DNA of 11,982 nucleotides, from the NCBI GenBank assembly GCA_031276435.1, contig JAISNB010000111.1, positions 1 to 11,982 of the forward strand, in the 5' to 3' direction. The notes beneath the pieces were generated by a model that saw nothing but the letters and a program-made list of their open reading frames with translations, made no database searches and was not told the DNA's origin. Positions 1 to 5,741 of this stretch are shown piece by piece; position 1 is the stretch's first letter, and each line of letters begins with the position of its first letter. The DNA comes from Burkholderiaceae bacterium (GTDB taxonomy: Bacteria; Pseudomonadota; Gammaproteobacteria; Burkholderiales; Burkholderiaceae_C). The position numbers were made by a program, and so were the translations under genes.

Positions 1-138
1 CCTCTGACATTCACAGTTACAACTTCAGTGTTGTATGCTTTTGTTCCGCCACAAAAAATCAATCTGGAAGACAGACTGTTGCAGAATGCAAAGGAGCGGC
101 AAAGAAATTTGCGCGAAAAGTTGAATCTGGTAAATTAA
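1..138 (+). CDS. C-terminal fragment of an unknown, probably membrane-associated protein
   Basis: Frame 1 is open from the first base and stops at TAA 136-138, giving 45 residues of a protein that starts upstream of the window. The fragment opens with a hydrophobic stretch (LTFTVTTSVLYAFVPP) and ends in a strongly charged, helix-prone tail rich in K, E, R, Q and N (AKERQRNLREKLNLVN). That pattern suggests the end of a membrane protein with a soluble tail. I do not recognise the family. The AT-rich composition matches the small genes downstream, so it probably belongs to the same accessory cluster. It could instead be a chance open frame, but the plausible amino-acid composition argues against that. 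Confidence 0.5.
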   Translation, partial: PLTFTVTTSVLYAFVPPQKINLEDRLLQNAKERQRNLREKLNLVN

Positions 139-178
139 GCTGGATTCATGGCGATGCCGGACGCCTGATGATCAGGTG

Positions 179-192
179 ATACGTAATACGTA
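179..192. repeat. Tandem heptamer ATACGTA x2, near-palindromic
   Basis: Two adjacent copies of ATACGTA (179-185 and 186-192) form a site with near-dyad symmetry (TACGTA, A, TACGTA). It lies about 45 bp upstream of the gene starting at 235. It could be an operator or promoter element, but no clear -35/-10 pair is visible and chance cannot be excluded. Confidence 0.25.
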
Positions 193-234
193 AACCTTTC
201 CAAGCTGAATGATGCCGATCAAAGGACTTCGACC

Positions 235-573
235 ATGGGATTGACCAAAGAATTTTTCCGCAAACTTTTCATAATGGACATAAAACTGTGTATTGCCAAT
301 TTTTTATGGTCATTATTATTCCTTGGGGCTGTCGCTTTTTTGGACATGAAGCGATGGGAAATCGTATTGGAAGCAGCTTACGTACTAGGATTGATTGTCA
401 TGATCATCTATTATCATGCCCGGAGCTTTCGGGAGGAAATGGTTGATTCATTCAAGTGTGCTTTTGCTTTGCTGTTTTTGATGCTGACAAATTTGTTGCT
501 ATTGCTGTTTCTTTTTTTGATCACACTTTTTATTGTTGCTGCAATATATGGTGCACTTTTACCAGGCTTTTAG
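235..573 (+). CDS. Small polytopic membrane protein, paralogue of 1992-2318
   Basis: This encodes 112 residues, mostly hydrophobic. Probable membrane segments are at about residues 17-36, 43-61 and 73-108, the last long enough to cross twice. A basic N-terminus (KEFFRKLF) suggests a cytoplasmic amino end. The ATG at 235 has an AAGGA Shine-Dalgarno at 222-226 with good spacing. The protein is about 40% identical by eye to the product of 1992-2318. Both share an N-terminal MD-x-x-L-x-I-x-NFL block, a central YVL...Y-x-H motif, SF...A-x-AL, and a C-terminal IY...LPG ending. Conservation between two diverged copies is good evidence of a real family. I know no characterised homologue. A role as an immunity protein against a membrane-acting toxin is a hypothesis from size, topology and duplication only. 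Confidence 0.75.
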   Translation: MGLTKEFFRKLFIMDIKLCIANFLWSLLFLGAVAFLDMKRWEIVLEAAYVLGLIVMIIYYHARSFREEMVDSFKCAFALLFLMLTNLLLLLFLFLITLFIVAAIYGALLPGF

Positions 574-622
574 CTTATGTACATTGGTAACTTTCTGCTT
601 GGACAATGTGCTTTAAAAGAAT

Positions 623-710
623 CGTCATTGCGAGCGCGAGCCGAAGGCGTAGCGGGAAGCAATCCGTGGGTCGTATGGATTGCCACGGGGCTTCGCCCCT
701 CGCAATGACG
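623..710. repeat. Palindromic intergenic repeat (REP/MITE-like, CGTCATTGCGAG family)
   Basis: The element is bounded by perfect 12-bp inverted repeats, CGTCATTGCGAG at 623-634 and CTCGCAATGACG at 699-710. A second nested pair lies inside: GCAATCC at 659-665 and GGATTGC at 677-683. The whole can fold into a long, interrupted hairpin. Repeats with ends of this sort, reading TCATTGCGAG...AAGCAATCC, are widespread in intergenic DNA of Proteobacteria and are generally non-coding. The element sits between two small genes and probably arrived by insertion. It carries no transposase, so any movement would need one supplied in trans. Confidence 0.75.
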
Positions 711-735
711 GATTGAGCACAAAACATAGCGTTTA

Positions 736-822
736 AACACAGCATGAAACGCCCTTTGGTGACTGCCCAGACAATGCGCCCGCGCACGGCCAAGCGCGGC
801 GGCGGCATTGAGTTGTACAACC
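736..822. repeat. Dispersed repeat, copy A (partner at 3247-3335)
   Basis: This stretch is clearly related to 3247-3335 in the same orientation. The first 31 bases match at 27 positions, including the exact 13-mer CTTTGGTGACTGC (754-766 here, 3265-3277 there). The shared ACAATGCGCCCG, a GCGGCGGC block and a closing ACAACC follow, with small indels between. Indels break any common reading frame over the full length. On the minus strand the first parts both read as GRIV-x-A...VTK-x-x-F-x-LC, but no intact gene is visible. It is best treated as a diverged non-coding repeat or the relic of a duplicated segment. It begins 26 bp after the palindromic element. Confidence 0.6.
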
Positions 823-867
823 GGGGGAGTAGCTCCCAGCCCAATCCGAAATCTTGCGAGAACTGAT

Positions 868-1068
868 ATGCAAAGCCTGAATCTGCGTCAAATCATCCTG
901 ATTGGACTGTTTGCAATGAATGCATTGGTATTCTTTTTTCTTTACTATATCATTTATCCAGACAAGGTGAAAAACAACAGCAGAGAATCAGTATTTGTGA
1001 TAATTGGATCAATTGTTATGGTGGTTTTGATGATCTTGGGCATGCTGTTTTTCCCGGGGAGGCAATGA
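868..1068 (+). CDS. Very small two-segment membrane protein
   Basis: This encodes 66 residues with two hydrophobic segments, about 9-30 and 42-62, separated by a short charged loop (PDKVKNNSRE). It ends soon after the second segment (FFPGRQ). The frame opens earlier, at 808, but that part lies in repeat-derived DNA and reads as low-quality protein. I therefore chose the ATG at 868, although its ribosome-binding site is weak (GCGAG about 9 bp upstream). I recognise no family. The loop and the position between other small membrane-protein genes suggest it belongs to the same cluster. Confidence 0.6.
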   Translation: MQSLNLRQIILIGLFAMNALVFFFLYYIIYPDKVKNNSRESVFVIIGSIVMVVLMILGMLFFPGRQ

Positions 1069-1108
1069 TTATTCAGAATTGATGTGACAGATCGCAGGAA
1101 ATCAAGCA

Positions 1109-1606
1109 ATGAAATCCAACAAGACTTTTCTTATCTTCTGTGTGATAATCATGTCGACCATCATGCACATAACTTTCACTGCCCTTGTGTATTTTGACTT
1201 TGATTTACCCGGCGATGTGGTTCCCGAGGTTTATGCCAGCGCATCCGAGGCACAGAAGTTTGCGCGCGAAGCAGTGCCAGAGTTTTTGCCAGAATCCGCG
1301 ACACAGATCGTTGTGACGCAGAGCTTTGGCGCCACCACCAACCGTGTGGTCACCGAGTTCAGCTATTCAGAGGATTTTACGGGATTTCTGGAGGCACAAA
1401 AAACAGGCGATGTGCTTGAAATCACATCCATTCCAGCGCCCAAAGGAAGCAATATCGATATGTCACGCATGGATTACCTGGCTTACATTCAATGCACGGA
1501 TGCAGAAAGAGAGAACAGCAAAGGATCGCTGATTGCCAACACGGTACAAAAACGCGCCATGTTTGTATTCCCGGCGCTTGACAGCCAAGCCTGCACCATG
1601 CCATGA
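1109..1606 (+). CDS. N-terminally anchored extracytoplasmic protein of unknown function
   Basis: This encodes 165 residues. Residues 5-28 form a hydrophobic signal-anchor or uncleaved signal peptide after a short basic start (MKSNK). The remaining 135 residues are soluble and should lie in the periplasm. The middle contains VPEFLPESATQIVVTQS followed by VVTEFSYSEDFTGFL. This resembles a pattern seen in many small periplasmic and lipoprotein-like proteins, where a 'P-x-SA' turn leads into alternating beta strands. The only cysteines in the soluble part, Cys129 and Cys162, could form a disulfide. The ATG at 1109 has AGGA at 1096-1099, 9 nt away. The stop overlaps the next start (ATGA, 1603-1606), indicating translational coupling. 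An immunity role is possible but unproven. Confidence 0.75.
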   Translation: MKSNKTFLIFCVIIMSTIMHITFTALVYFDFDLPGDVVPEVYASASEAQKFAREAVPEFLPESATQIVVTQSFGATTNRVVTEFSYSEDFTGFLEAQKTGDVLEITSIPAPKGSNIDMSRMDYLAYIQCTDAERENSKGSLIANTVQKRAMFVFPALDSQACTMP

Positions 1607-1968
1607 AAGGTTTTATGACAATGTTTGTCAATGCGGCGGCCAATGCACATATCAAAATGAAAAAGATATTTGTTTTCATTGTCAAATCTTTTGTGGCTGT
1701 TTTTCTGTTCCTGTGTATTGGGTTCGCCATGATATTTGCAGTGTATTGGTCGCAGGAAAAGAAAGCCAAAGACCTGTGCCAGGAAGTAATTGTCGGAAAA
1801 TATTTTGATAAATCCATTTTTGGCAAAAAGAAACCTATAGTCAGGAATGAGAATGAGTATATTGTTTACAAGTATATATTTGCTTCGAGTCCAGAAAGTA
1901 TGTCGACTTGCAAAATCATACTGGATGGCAACAACATCGTGAAACAAACTTTTCTGGAGCGCGATTGA
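1603..1968 (+). CDS. Single-pass membrane protein with a small extracytoplasmic domain
   Basis: This encodes 121 residues from the ATG that overlaps the upstream stop. An internal ATG at 1657 gives a more typical start (MKKIFVFIVKSF), so the true protein may be only 103 residues. Neither start has a strong Shine-Dalgarno. Residues 22-48 (long form) are a strong membrane segment. The remaining domain of about 70 residues is basic and contains two cysteines (Cys59 and Cys103) that could pair if it is periplasmic. The family is unknown. Coupling to 1109-1606 and the shared topology, a membrane anchor plus an exported domain, suggest that the two proteins act together or are functional alternatives. 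It lies 23 nt before the next gene. Confidence 0.7.
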   Translation: MKGFMTMFVNAAANAHIKMKKIFVFIVKSFVAVFLFLCIGFAMIFAVYWSQEKKAKDLCQEVIVGKYFDKSIFGKKKPIVRNENEYIVYKYIFASSPESMSTCKIILDGNNIVKQTFLERD

Positions 1969-1991
1969 ATCGTCAAAATCAGAAATCTGAT

Positions 1992-2318
1992 ATGGGGCTT
2001 TTCTTCAGGTTCCTCATCATGGATGCCGCACTGTGGATCGTCAATTTTTTATTGGCGCTGCTGCTCTTTGGATTGGCCGCTTTTTTGGGCGACCAGAGTC
2101 TGGATGTGATGGAAGTGATTTACGTGCTAATCACGATTGCCATGACCATTTATTGTCACGTTCAGAACTTTTTGAAGAAGAACTCTGGTTCATTCCAAAG
2201 TGCCTTGGCTTTGGTATCCCTGTCGCTTGTGAACATGTGGCTGTTGGTGTCCATTTTTTTTATTAATTTTCTGATCGTGTCAGGAATATATGCAAGGTAT
2301 TTGCCAGGCCTCATATGA
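1992..2318 (+). CDS. Small polytopic membrane protein, paralogue of 235-573
   Basis: This encodes 108 residues with hydrophobic segments at about 13-33, 41-56 and 68-99, the last probably crossing twice. The frame is open further upstream (from 1908), but that extension is polar and lies over the preceding gene. The ATG at 1992 matches the N-terminus of the paralogue (MGL-x-x-x-F), so I use it. No clear ribosome-binding site is visible, and coupling to the gene ending at 1968 may drive translation. About 40% identity with the first copy covers the full length, including the NFL, YVL...Y-x-H, SF-x-x-A-x-AL and IY...LPG blocks. The short charged loop between segments 2 and 3 (QNFLKKNSG versus RSFREEMVD) is among the most divergent parts. 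That could reflect different partners. Confidence 0.75.
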   Translation: MGLFFRFLIMDAALWIVNFLLALLLFGLAAFLGDQSLDVMEVIYVLITIAMTIYCHVQNFLKKNSGSFQSALALVSLSLVNMWLLVSIFFINFLIVSGIYARYLPGLI

Positions 2319-2344
2319 AAAGTAAATCAATATCAAAATAGTAT

Positions 2345-2998
2345 ATGACACAAAAGTTCATTGCCGAACGCAAGCTGATTTGCGAGGATAGATCAACAGG
2401 AGTCCGCAAGCCTGCGGTGGTCCGGATTGGCGAACCGTACTGGGCGCCTGGCGATCCATTTGCTTCATGCCCAGTCGAGTATTTGGGCTTGCCAGACAGG
2501 TTCGCCACGACCGTTTTTGGCATTGACACCCTGCATGCCTTGCAAGCAGCTTCAGGTTTTAGTTGCGTTGAATCCTTGCTTCGACTCGCCAACCGCGAAT
2601 ACCGGATTCTCTGGGAATCGGGTGAGCCATATTTTAATGACGATCAGGAGCCGCCGCCTGAAAAGAAAGATGAAAGTGGCGCGGAAACGGCAAAAAACTT
2701 CGTTGCTGAACGCAAGCTGATTTGCGAGGAAATAGCAACAGGAATCCGAAAGCCGGTGATAATGCGAATCGGCTTGCCGTATTGGACACCTGGCGATCCA
2801 TTTGCTTCATGCCCAGTTGAGTACTTTGGTTTGTTTGATGAATTTACTGACGTAAAGGGCATGGATACGCTTCAGGCATTGCAGGAGGCTGCAAATATTG
2901 ATGAGCTGCTTCAAGGTCTTGGTCACAAATACCGATTCTTCTATGAATCGGGTGAACCATACTTTAAAGAAGACAGAAAACGGGAAGGAAATTCGTAA
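2345..2998 (+). CDS. Tandem-duplicated DUF6968-like protein
   Basis: This encodes 217 residues with no signal peptide or membrane segment, so it is probably cytoplasmic. It consists of two copies of one domain, about residues 4-98 and 117-211. Each runs F-x-AERKLICE...RKP...RIG-x-PYW-x-PGDPFASCPVEY-x-GL, then a G-x-DTL-x-ALQ-x-A helix and a closing ESGEPYF. The copies are about 60% identical. An acidic, proline-rich linker (DDQEPPPEKKDESGAE) joins them. The fold pattern resembles the DUF6968 family (small proteins with 'IAER-x-L', a CP-x-E-x-x-GL core and 'G-x-DTLQAL'), which usually has one domain. That assignment is from memory and moderate in confidence. No function is established. Its place after the membrane-protein array fits an immunity or accessory protein. 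No convincing ribosome-binding site precedes the ATG. Confidence 0.8.
   Translation: MTQKFIAERKLICEDRSTGVRKPAVVRIGEPYWAPGDPFASCPVEYLGLPDRFATTVFGIDTLHALQAASGFSCVESLLRLANREYRILWESGEPYFNDDQEPPPEKKDESGAETAKNFVAERKLICEEIATGIRKPVIMRIGLPYWTPGDPFASCPVEYFGLFDEFTDVKGMDTLQALQEAANIDELLQGLGHKYRFFYESGEPYFKEDRKREGNS
2366..2817 (+). repeat. Internal direct duplication, 342-bp period
   Basis: Two exact blocks show the duplication at DNA level. One is a 23-mer at 2366-2388 and 2708-2730. The other is a 29-mer at 2447-2475 and 2789-2817. Both pairs are offset by exactly 342 bp (114 codons), so the duplication is in frame and covers nearly the whole domain. Exact DNA identity in some blocks beside marked divergence elsewhere suggests either strong constraint on those residues or local gene conversion. 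Confidence 0.85.
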
Positions 2999-3051
2999 TG
3001 AAGTACCTGTAAGTTGACTGGAATGATTCCAACAGGAGAAGATCATCACGC

Positions 3052-3153
3052 ATGAATTTACTGACCATGGAGAAGAGAAAAAAGCCATTTTATGGTTCAA
3101 AAGATCGGCAGCGTGAGGCGATTTGGATGTCTGAAAAGCCATTTTATTATTGA
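3052..3153 (+). CDS. Possible 33-residue peptide or gene remnant
   Basis: The ATG at 3052 is preceded by AGGAG at 3034-3038, at a longer than ideal spacing of 13 nt. The predicted peptide is short, basic and polar, with a repeated K-x-KPFY / EKPFY motif. The repeat is visible in DNA as the 14-mer AAAAGCCATTTTAT at 3080-3093 and 3134-3147, 54 bp apart. It may be a real small protein, the tail of a decayed gene, or chance. I have no family match. Confidence 0.25.
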   Translation: MNLLTMEKRKKPFYGSKDRQREAIWMSEKPFYY

Positions 3154-3411
3154 ATTCAGGAGAATATAAACCTGAAGGGTTTGATAAAGTGGCTTGTGAA
3201 AATTATTGAGTGCAAAGTATGGAGTGTTTGTAACCCGAATCAAGCGAACACAGTATGAAGTGCTCTTTGGTGACTGCTGCCCGAACAATGCGCCCGACAT
3301 GGCTGCCGTGTGCGGCGGCGTTGATCTGCACAACCAGCGACGGGCGCGGCTACCCAGTTGCCTGGCAAGCATGGCCCAACCGTTTTTAAAAACAGCGATT
3401 CGGGATATGTC
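3154..3411. other. Intergenic stretch without a convincing gene
   Basis: Apart from repeat copy B (3247-3335), I see no supported gene here. Open frames through this stretch (for example 3206-3427 on the plus strand and 3097-3372 on the minus strand) cross the repeat, lack ribosome-binding sites and have unprotein-like composition. AGGAG at 3157-3161 is followed by no ATG at a useful distance. The stretch reads as decayed or spacer DNA between the plus-strand cluster and the convergent SIMPL gene. Confidence 0.5.
3247..3335. repeat. Dispersed repeat, copy B (partner at 736-822)
   Basis: This is the second copy of the element described at 736-822, in the same orientation and with scattered substitutions and short indels. 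Unlike copy A it has no adjacent CGTCATTGCGAG palindrome. The two copies bracket the segment holding 868-2998. That would fit a duplication-mediated insertion or provide sites for recombination that deletes or amplifies the segment. Confidence 0.6.
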
Positions 3412-3434
3412 AAAAAGAGCCTTCTGACTCTTTG
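3412..3434 (-). terminator. Probable Rho-independent terminator for the SIMPL gene
   Basis: Read on the minus strand, AAAGAG (3433-3428) pairs with CTCTTT (3419-3414) around an 8-nt loop, and a run of five Ts ends at 3412. It begins 8 bp beyond the stop of the minus-strand gene at 3442-4158. The stem is short and the T-run brief, so it may be weak. The plus-strand reading has no T-tract. Confidence 0.5.
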
Positions 3435-3441
3435 TGAAATT

Positions 3442-4158
3442 TTATTTTGCGTTGTAAGTGACTCTTACTCTTACAAGCATCTGTTTGCCTGGCAAATAGG
3501 TATTTTGATTGTCCATATCAAGATTTTCCGTGTAAATATCATGAGCCTCGCCCAGGGTGCGGTTCGATTGTTCTGCTATTTTTTGCGCGCTGGCTTTGGC
3601 TTTGGCAAAGGCCTCCTCTATCAATTGATTTTGCTCATTGGATGTGTCATAAAAATATTTTGAGTAGAATTCGCTCTTATGCTGGTATTTGAGTGTAACT
3701 CCGAGCGCATACAGCCCGGATAGTTTGTCCTGGGCTTTTCTGACAGATTTTATGTCGGCAGATTGTATGGTTACGCTTTGTTCCGCGATAAAATCTTTGC
3801 CTTTGGTGTTTGTGTCGTACTGGTCGCTGCCATTTTTCGTGTTTATCAATTGCAGATCTCCGAAAACCATATCGCTTTCGGATACTCCGGCACCCATGAA
3901 AAACTGTTTCAAAGCCTCTTTGTCCTTCTCATTTTTGCTCAAAACGTCGCTTATGCTGTTGCCTGAACTTGTGATCTCGATGGACCATAAAATGCCGCTT
4001 GCCGCGACTATTTTGCTCGCAAAACCTTCTGCAGTTATGGTGCCATCGTGATTTGTGGAATCTGGCTGGAATTCCAATCCGCTTTTGATGCCAAGACCAA
4101 GGGCATAAAGTCCGATTACGAAAAACACTCCAATTATGAATGCCGTGCTTCTTTGCAT
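3442..4158 (-). CDS. SIMPL (DUF541) domain protein with N-terminal membrane anchor
   Basis: This encodes 238 residues. Residues 7-24 are hydrophobic and look like an uncleaved anchor or signal peptide, placing the rest in the periplasm. From about residue 40 the sequence follows the SIMPL/DUF541 pattern. It has an ITAEGFASKIV strand, an ILWSIEI strand containing the family's usual Trp, then a helix ending in FFMGAGVSESDM. After this come the long second half with LYALGVTLKYQ, a long Ala/Lys-rich helix (EEAFAKAKASAQKIAEQ) and the final LVRVRVTYNA strand. E. coli YggE belongs to the same family. Its roles are ill defined, with links to envelope and oxidative stress; no catalytic site is known. 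The start is firm: AAGGAGG (4169-4163) lies just upstream of the ATG. It is convergent with the plus-strand cluster, has its own terminator, and shares that cluster's AT-richness. Confidence 0.88.
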   Translation of the reverse strand: MQRSTAFIIGVFFVIGLYALGLGIKSGLEFQPDSTNHDGTITAEGFASKIVAASGILWSIEITSSGNSISDVLSKNEKDKEALKQFFMGAGVSESDMVFGDLQLINTKNGSDQYDTNTKGKDFIAEQSVTIQSADIKSVRKAQDKLSGLYALGVTLKYQHKSEFYSKYFYDTSNEQNQLIEEAFAKAKASAQKIAEQSNRTLGEAHDIYTENLDMDNQNTYLPGKQMLVRVRVTYNAK

Positions 4159-4302
4159 GTTGCCTCCTTAAGAAATTTCCAGAATAAAAAACGAAGTTGA
4201 TATTGTATTGCAATAATTACCGCCCCGCCGGGCGCGAAGGCACTATCGACTTGCAACGGCGACAGTCCATGGATCGGCAGGGGCGGGCGTGATGGTTGAG
4301 TG

Positions 4303-4761
4303 TCAGGCCGCTTCGGCGATGAGTTCGATTTCCACGCAGGCGCCCATGGGGATTTGCGCGACGCCAAAGGCGCTGCGGGCGTGGGGACCTTTGGTGGGGC
4401 CAAAGACCTGGGCCAGCAGTTCCGAGCAGCCGTTGGCGACGAGGTGGTGGTCGGTAAAGCCGGGCGTGGAGTTGACCAGGCAGGTCAGTTTGACGATGCG
4501 TTGCACGCGGCTCAAGTCGCCCACGGCGGCTTTGAGGGTGCCCATGAGGTCGATGGCGACGGCGCGGGCGGCGGCCTGGCCGTCGTGGACGGTCAATTCC
4601 CTGCCAAGTTGTCCGGCCCAGGGCTGGCCGTTTTTGCGGGCGATGTGGCCCGAGAGGAAGATATGGTTGCCGGTTTGCACAAAGGGCACGTAGGCGGCGG
4701 CGGGGACGGCAACGGGCGGCAGCGCGATGCCAAGTTTTTGCAATTGGGCTTCGGGTGTCAT
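4303..4761 (-). CDS. RidA-family (YjgF/YER057c/UK114) protein, long form
   Basis: This encodes 152 residues, longer than canonical RidA (about 128). It matches the subgroup that starts MTPEA-x-L-x-x-LGI-x-LPP. Landmarks are VQTGNHIFLSGHI (about 28-40), the DGQAAARA helix (60-67), a VKLTCLVNS strand (90-98), HARSAFGV (127-134) and VEIELIAEA (143-151). Arg129 and Glu144 keep the spacing of RidA Arg105 and Glu120, the residues that bind the enamine/imine carboxylate. Canonical RidA hydrolyses reactive 2-aminoacrylate-type intermediates from PLP enzymes; activity in this subgroup is less certain. An upstream ATG at 4857 would lie inside the preceding gene, so I use 4761, 4 nt after that gene's stop. 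It is the last gene of the amidoligase operon, so it may remove a reactive by-product, or it may simply be co-transcribed. Confidence 0.9.
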   Translation of the reverse strand: MTPEAQLQKLGIALPPVAVPAAAYVPFVQTGNHIFLSGHIARKNGQPWAGQLGRELTVHDGQAAARAVAIDLMGTLKAAVGDLSRVQRIVKLTCLVNSTPGFTDHHLVANGCSELLAQVFGPTKGPHARSAFGVAQIPMGACVEIELIAEAA

Positions 4762-4765
4762 GTGC

Positions 4766-5734
4766 TCAAGGGGGTGCCGCGCTGCCCGCGGCGGGGTTGG
4801 GGTGGATGGGCGGGCAGTCGGCCAGCCGACTGGCTTGAACGGGTTCCACTGTAACACCGACTTGCAGGCAGTGTTCCGCGGCGCCGGTGATGACGCCGCG
4901 CATGGGCGAGATGTCGGCGTAGTCGCGGCCGATGGCCAAGCGGATGTAGTCGGCGCCCGGGGTGTTCCAGCCGTCGCGGTTGTTGGTGGGGTCCAGGTCG
5001 TACCAGCCGTTGCCGTTTTGCTGGGCGGCCAGGTCGGGCAGGAAGATGGAGACCCAGGCGTGCGATGCGTCGCTGCCGATCAGGCGCGGCTGGCCGGGCG
5101 GCGGTTTGGTGAGCAGGTAGCCGCTGACGTAGCGCGCGGCCAGTCCGAGCGAGCGCAGGCACGAGAGCATGACGTGGGCAAAGTCCTGGCAGACGCCCTG
5201 GCGCTGCTCCAGCGCCGTGGTGGCGGGGGTGTTGATTTGGGTGCTGGCGGCGGTGTAGGTGAATTCGGTGTGGATGCGTTGCATCAGGCTGCGCGCGGCG
5301 CCCAGCAGCGGCGCGCCCGGGGCGAATGAGGGGCGGGCGTAGTCGATGAAGGCCTGGCGCGGGTGCACGTGGATCGATGGGAATACGAATTGCGTGGCCA
5401 TCTGGTAGGGCGCGCGGGCGCGGTAGATGAGCTGCTCGCGGGCGTTTTCCCAGCCGATGGTGCTGTGCGCGGGGGCGGGTTCCGCGGTGTCGAGCAAGGT
5501 GCTTGCGCGCACTTGCAGGCTGGCGTGCGGGCGGTCGATTTCCAGTATGGCGAGGTGGTTGCCGTAGACATCTTGCAGGCCGGAGCAGGTGGCCGGTTGC
5601 GGGCTGATTTGCAGCGCGAAGTCCAGCACCCGCTGGCGCGCTGTGTCAACGGGTTGCAGGTGCAGGATGTGCTGCGCTACGTCAACCGATGGCCGGTAGT
5701 CGTAGCGGGTGTCGTGGGTGACGCGCAGGCGCAT
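4766..5734 (-). CDS. Transglutaminase-like cysteine protease with bacterial transglutaminase N-domain
   Basis: This encodes 322 residues with no signal peptide. Residues 1-85 form the bacterial transglutaminase-like N-terminal domain (RVTHDTRYDY, then QHILHLQP and DVYGNHLAILEI). The catalytic core follows. Cys182 lies in the motif GVCQDFAHVMLSCLRSLG, His225 in ASHAWVSI, and the acidic residue in WYDLDPTNN (Asp246 or Asp248). These give an intact Cys-His-Asp triad. Family members act as peptidases or acyltransferases on amide bonds. In this gene neighbourhood they are predicted to cleave or transfer a product of the ATP-grasp partner. The ATG at 5734 is 7 nt after the stop of the ATP-grasp/alpha-E gene. 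An open frame continues upstream to 6130, but that part overlaps the neighbour and lacks family similarity. The C-terminal tail is Pro/Ala-rich and unlikely to be structured. Confidence 0.92.
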   Translation of the reverse strand: MRLRVTHDTRYDYRPSVDVAQHILHLQPVDTARQRVLDFALQISPQPATCSGLQDVYGNHLAILEIDRPHASLQVRASTLLDTAEPAPAHSTIGWENAREQLIYRARAPYQMATQFVFPSIHVHPRQAFIDYARPSFAPGAPLLGAARSLMQRIHTEFTYTAASTQINTPATTALEQRQGVCQDFAHVMLSCLRSLGLAARYVSGYLLTKPPPGQPRLIGSDASHAWVSIFLPDLAAQQNGNGWYDLDPTNNRDGWNTPGADYIRLAIGRDYADISPMRGVITGAAEHCLQVGVTVEPVQASRLADCPPIHPNPAAGSAAPP

Positions 5735-5741
5735 GGGGGTG

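Noticed and set aside
575..844. Minus-strand 89-codon frame over the repeats
   Set aside because: It is almost entirely a translation of the palindromic repeat and repeat copy A. Such repeat-derived ORFs are often predicted in genomes but have no support as proteins.
1422..1947. Overlapping minus-strand frames in the small-gene cluster (1422-1826 and 1489-1947)
   Set aside because: They are antisense to two plus-strand genes with signal-anchor topology, coupled starts and, for one, a Shine-Dalgarno. Their own composition is not protein-like.
3206..3427. Plus-strand 73-codon frame
   Set aside because: It spans repeat copy B, has no ATG with a ribosome-binding site and no partner frame in copy A.
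4300..4854. 184-codon plus-strand frame over the RidA gene
   Set aside because: It is Gly/Ala-rich and mirrors the RidA reading frame, which contains all family motifs.
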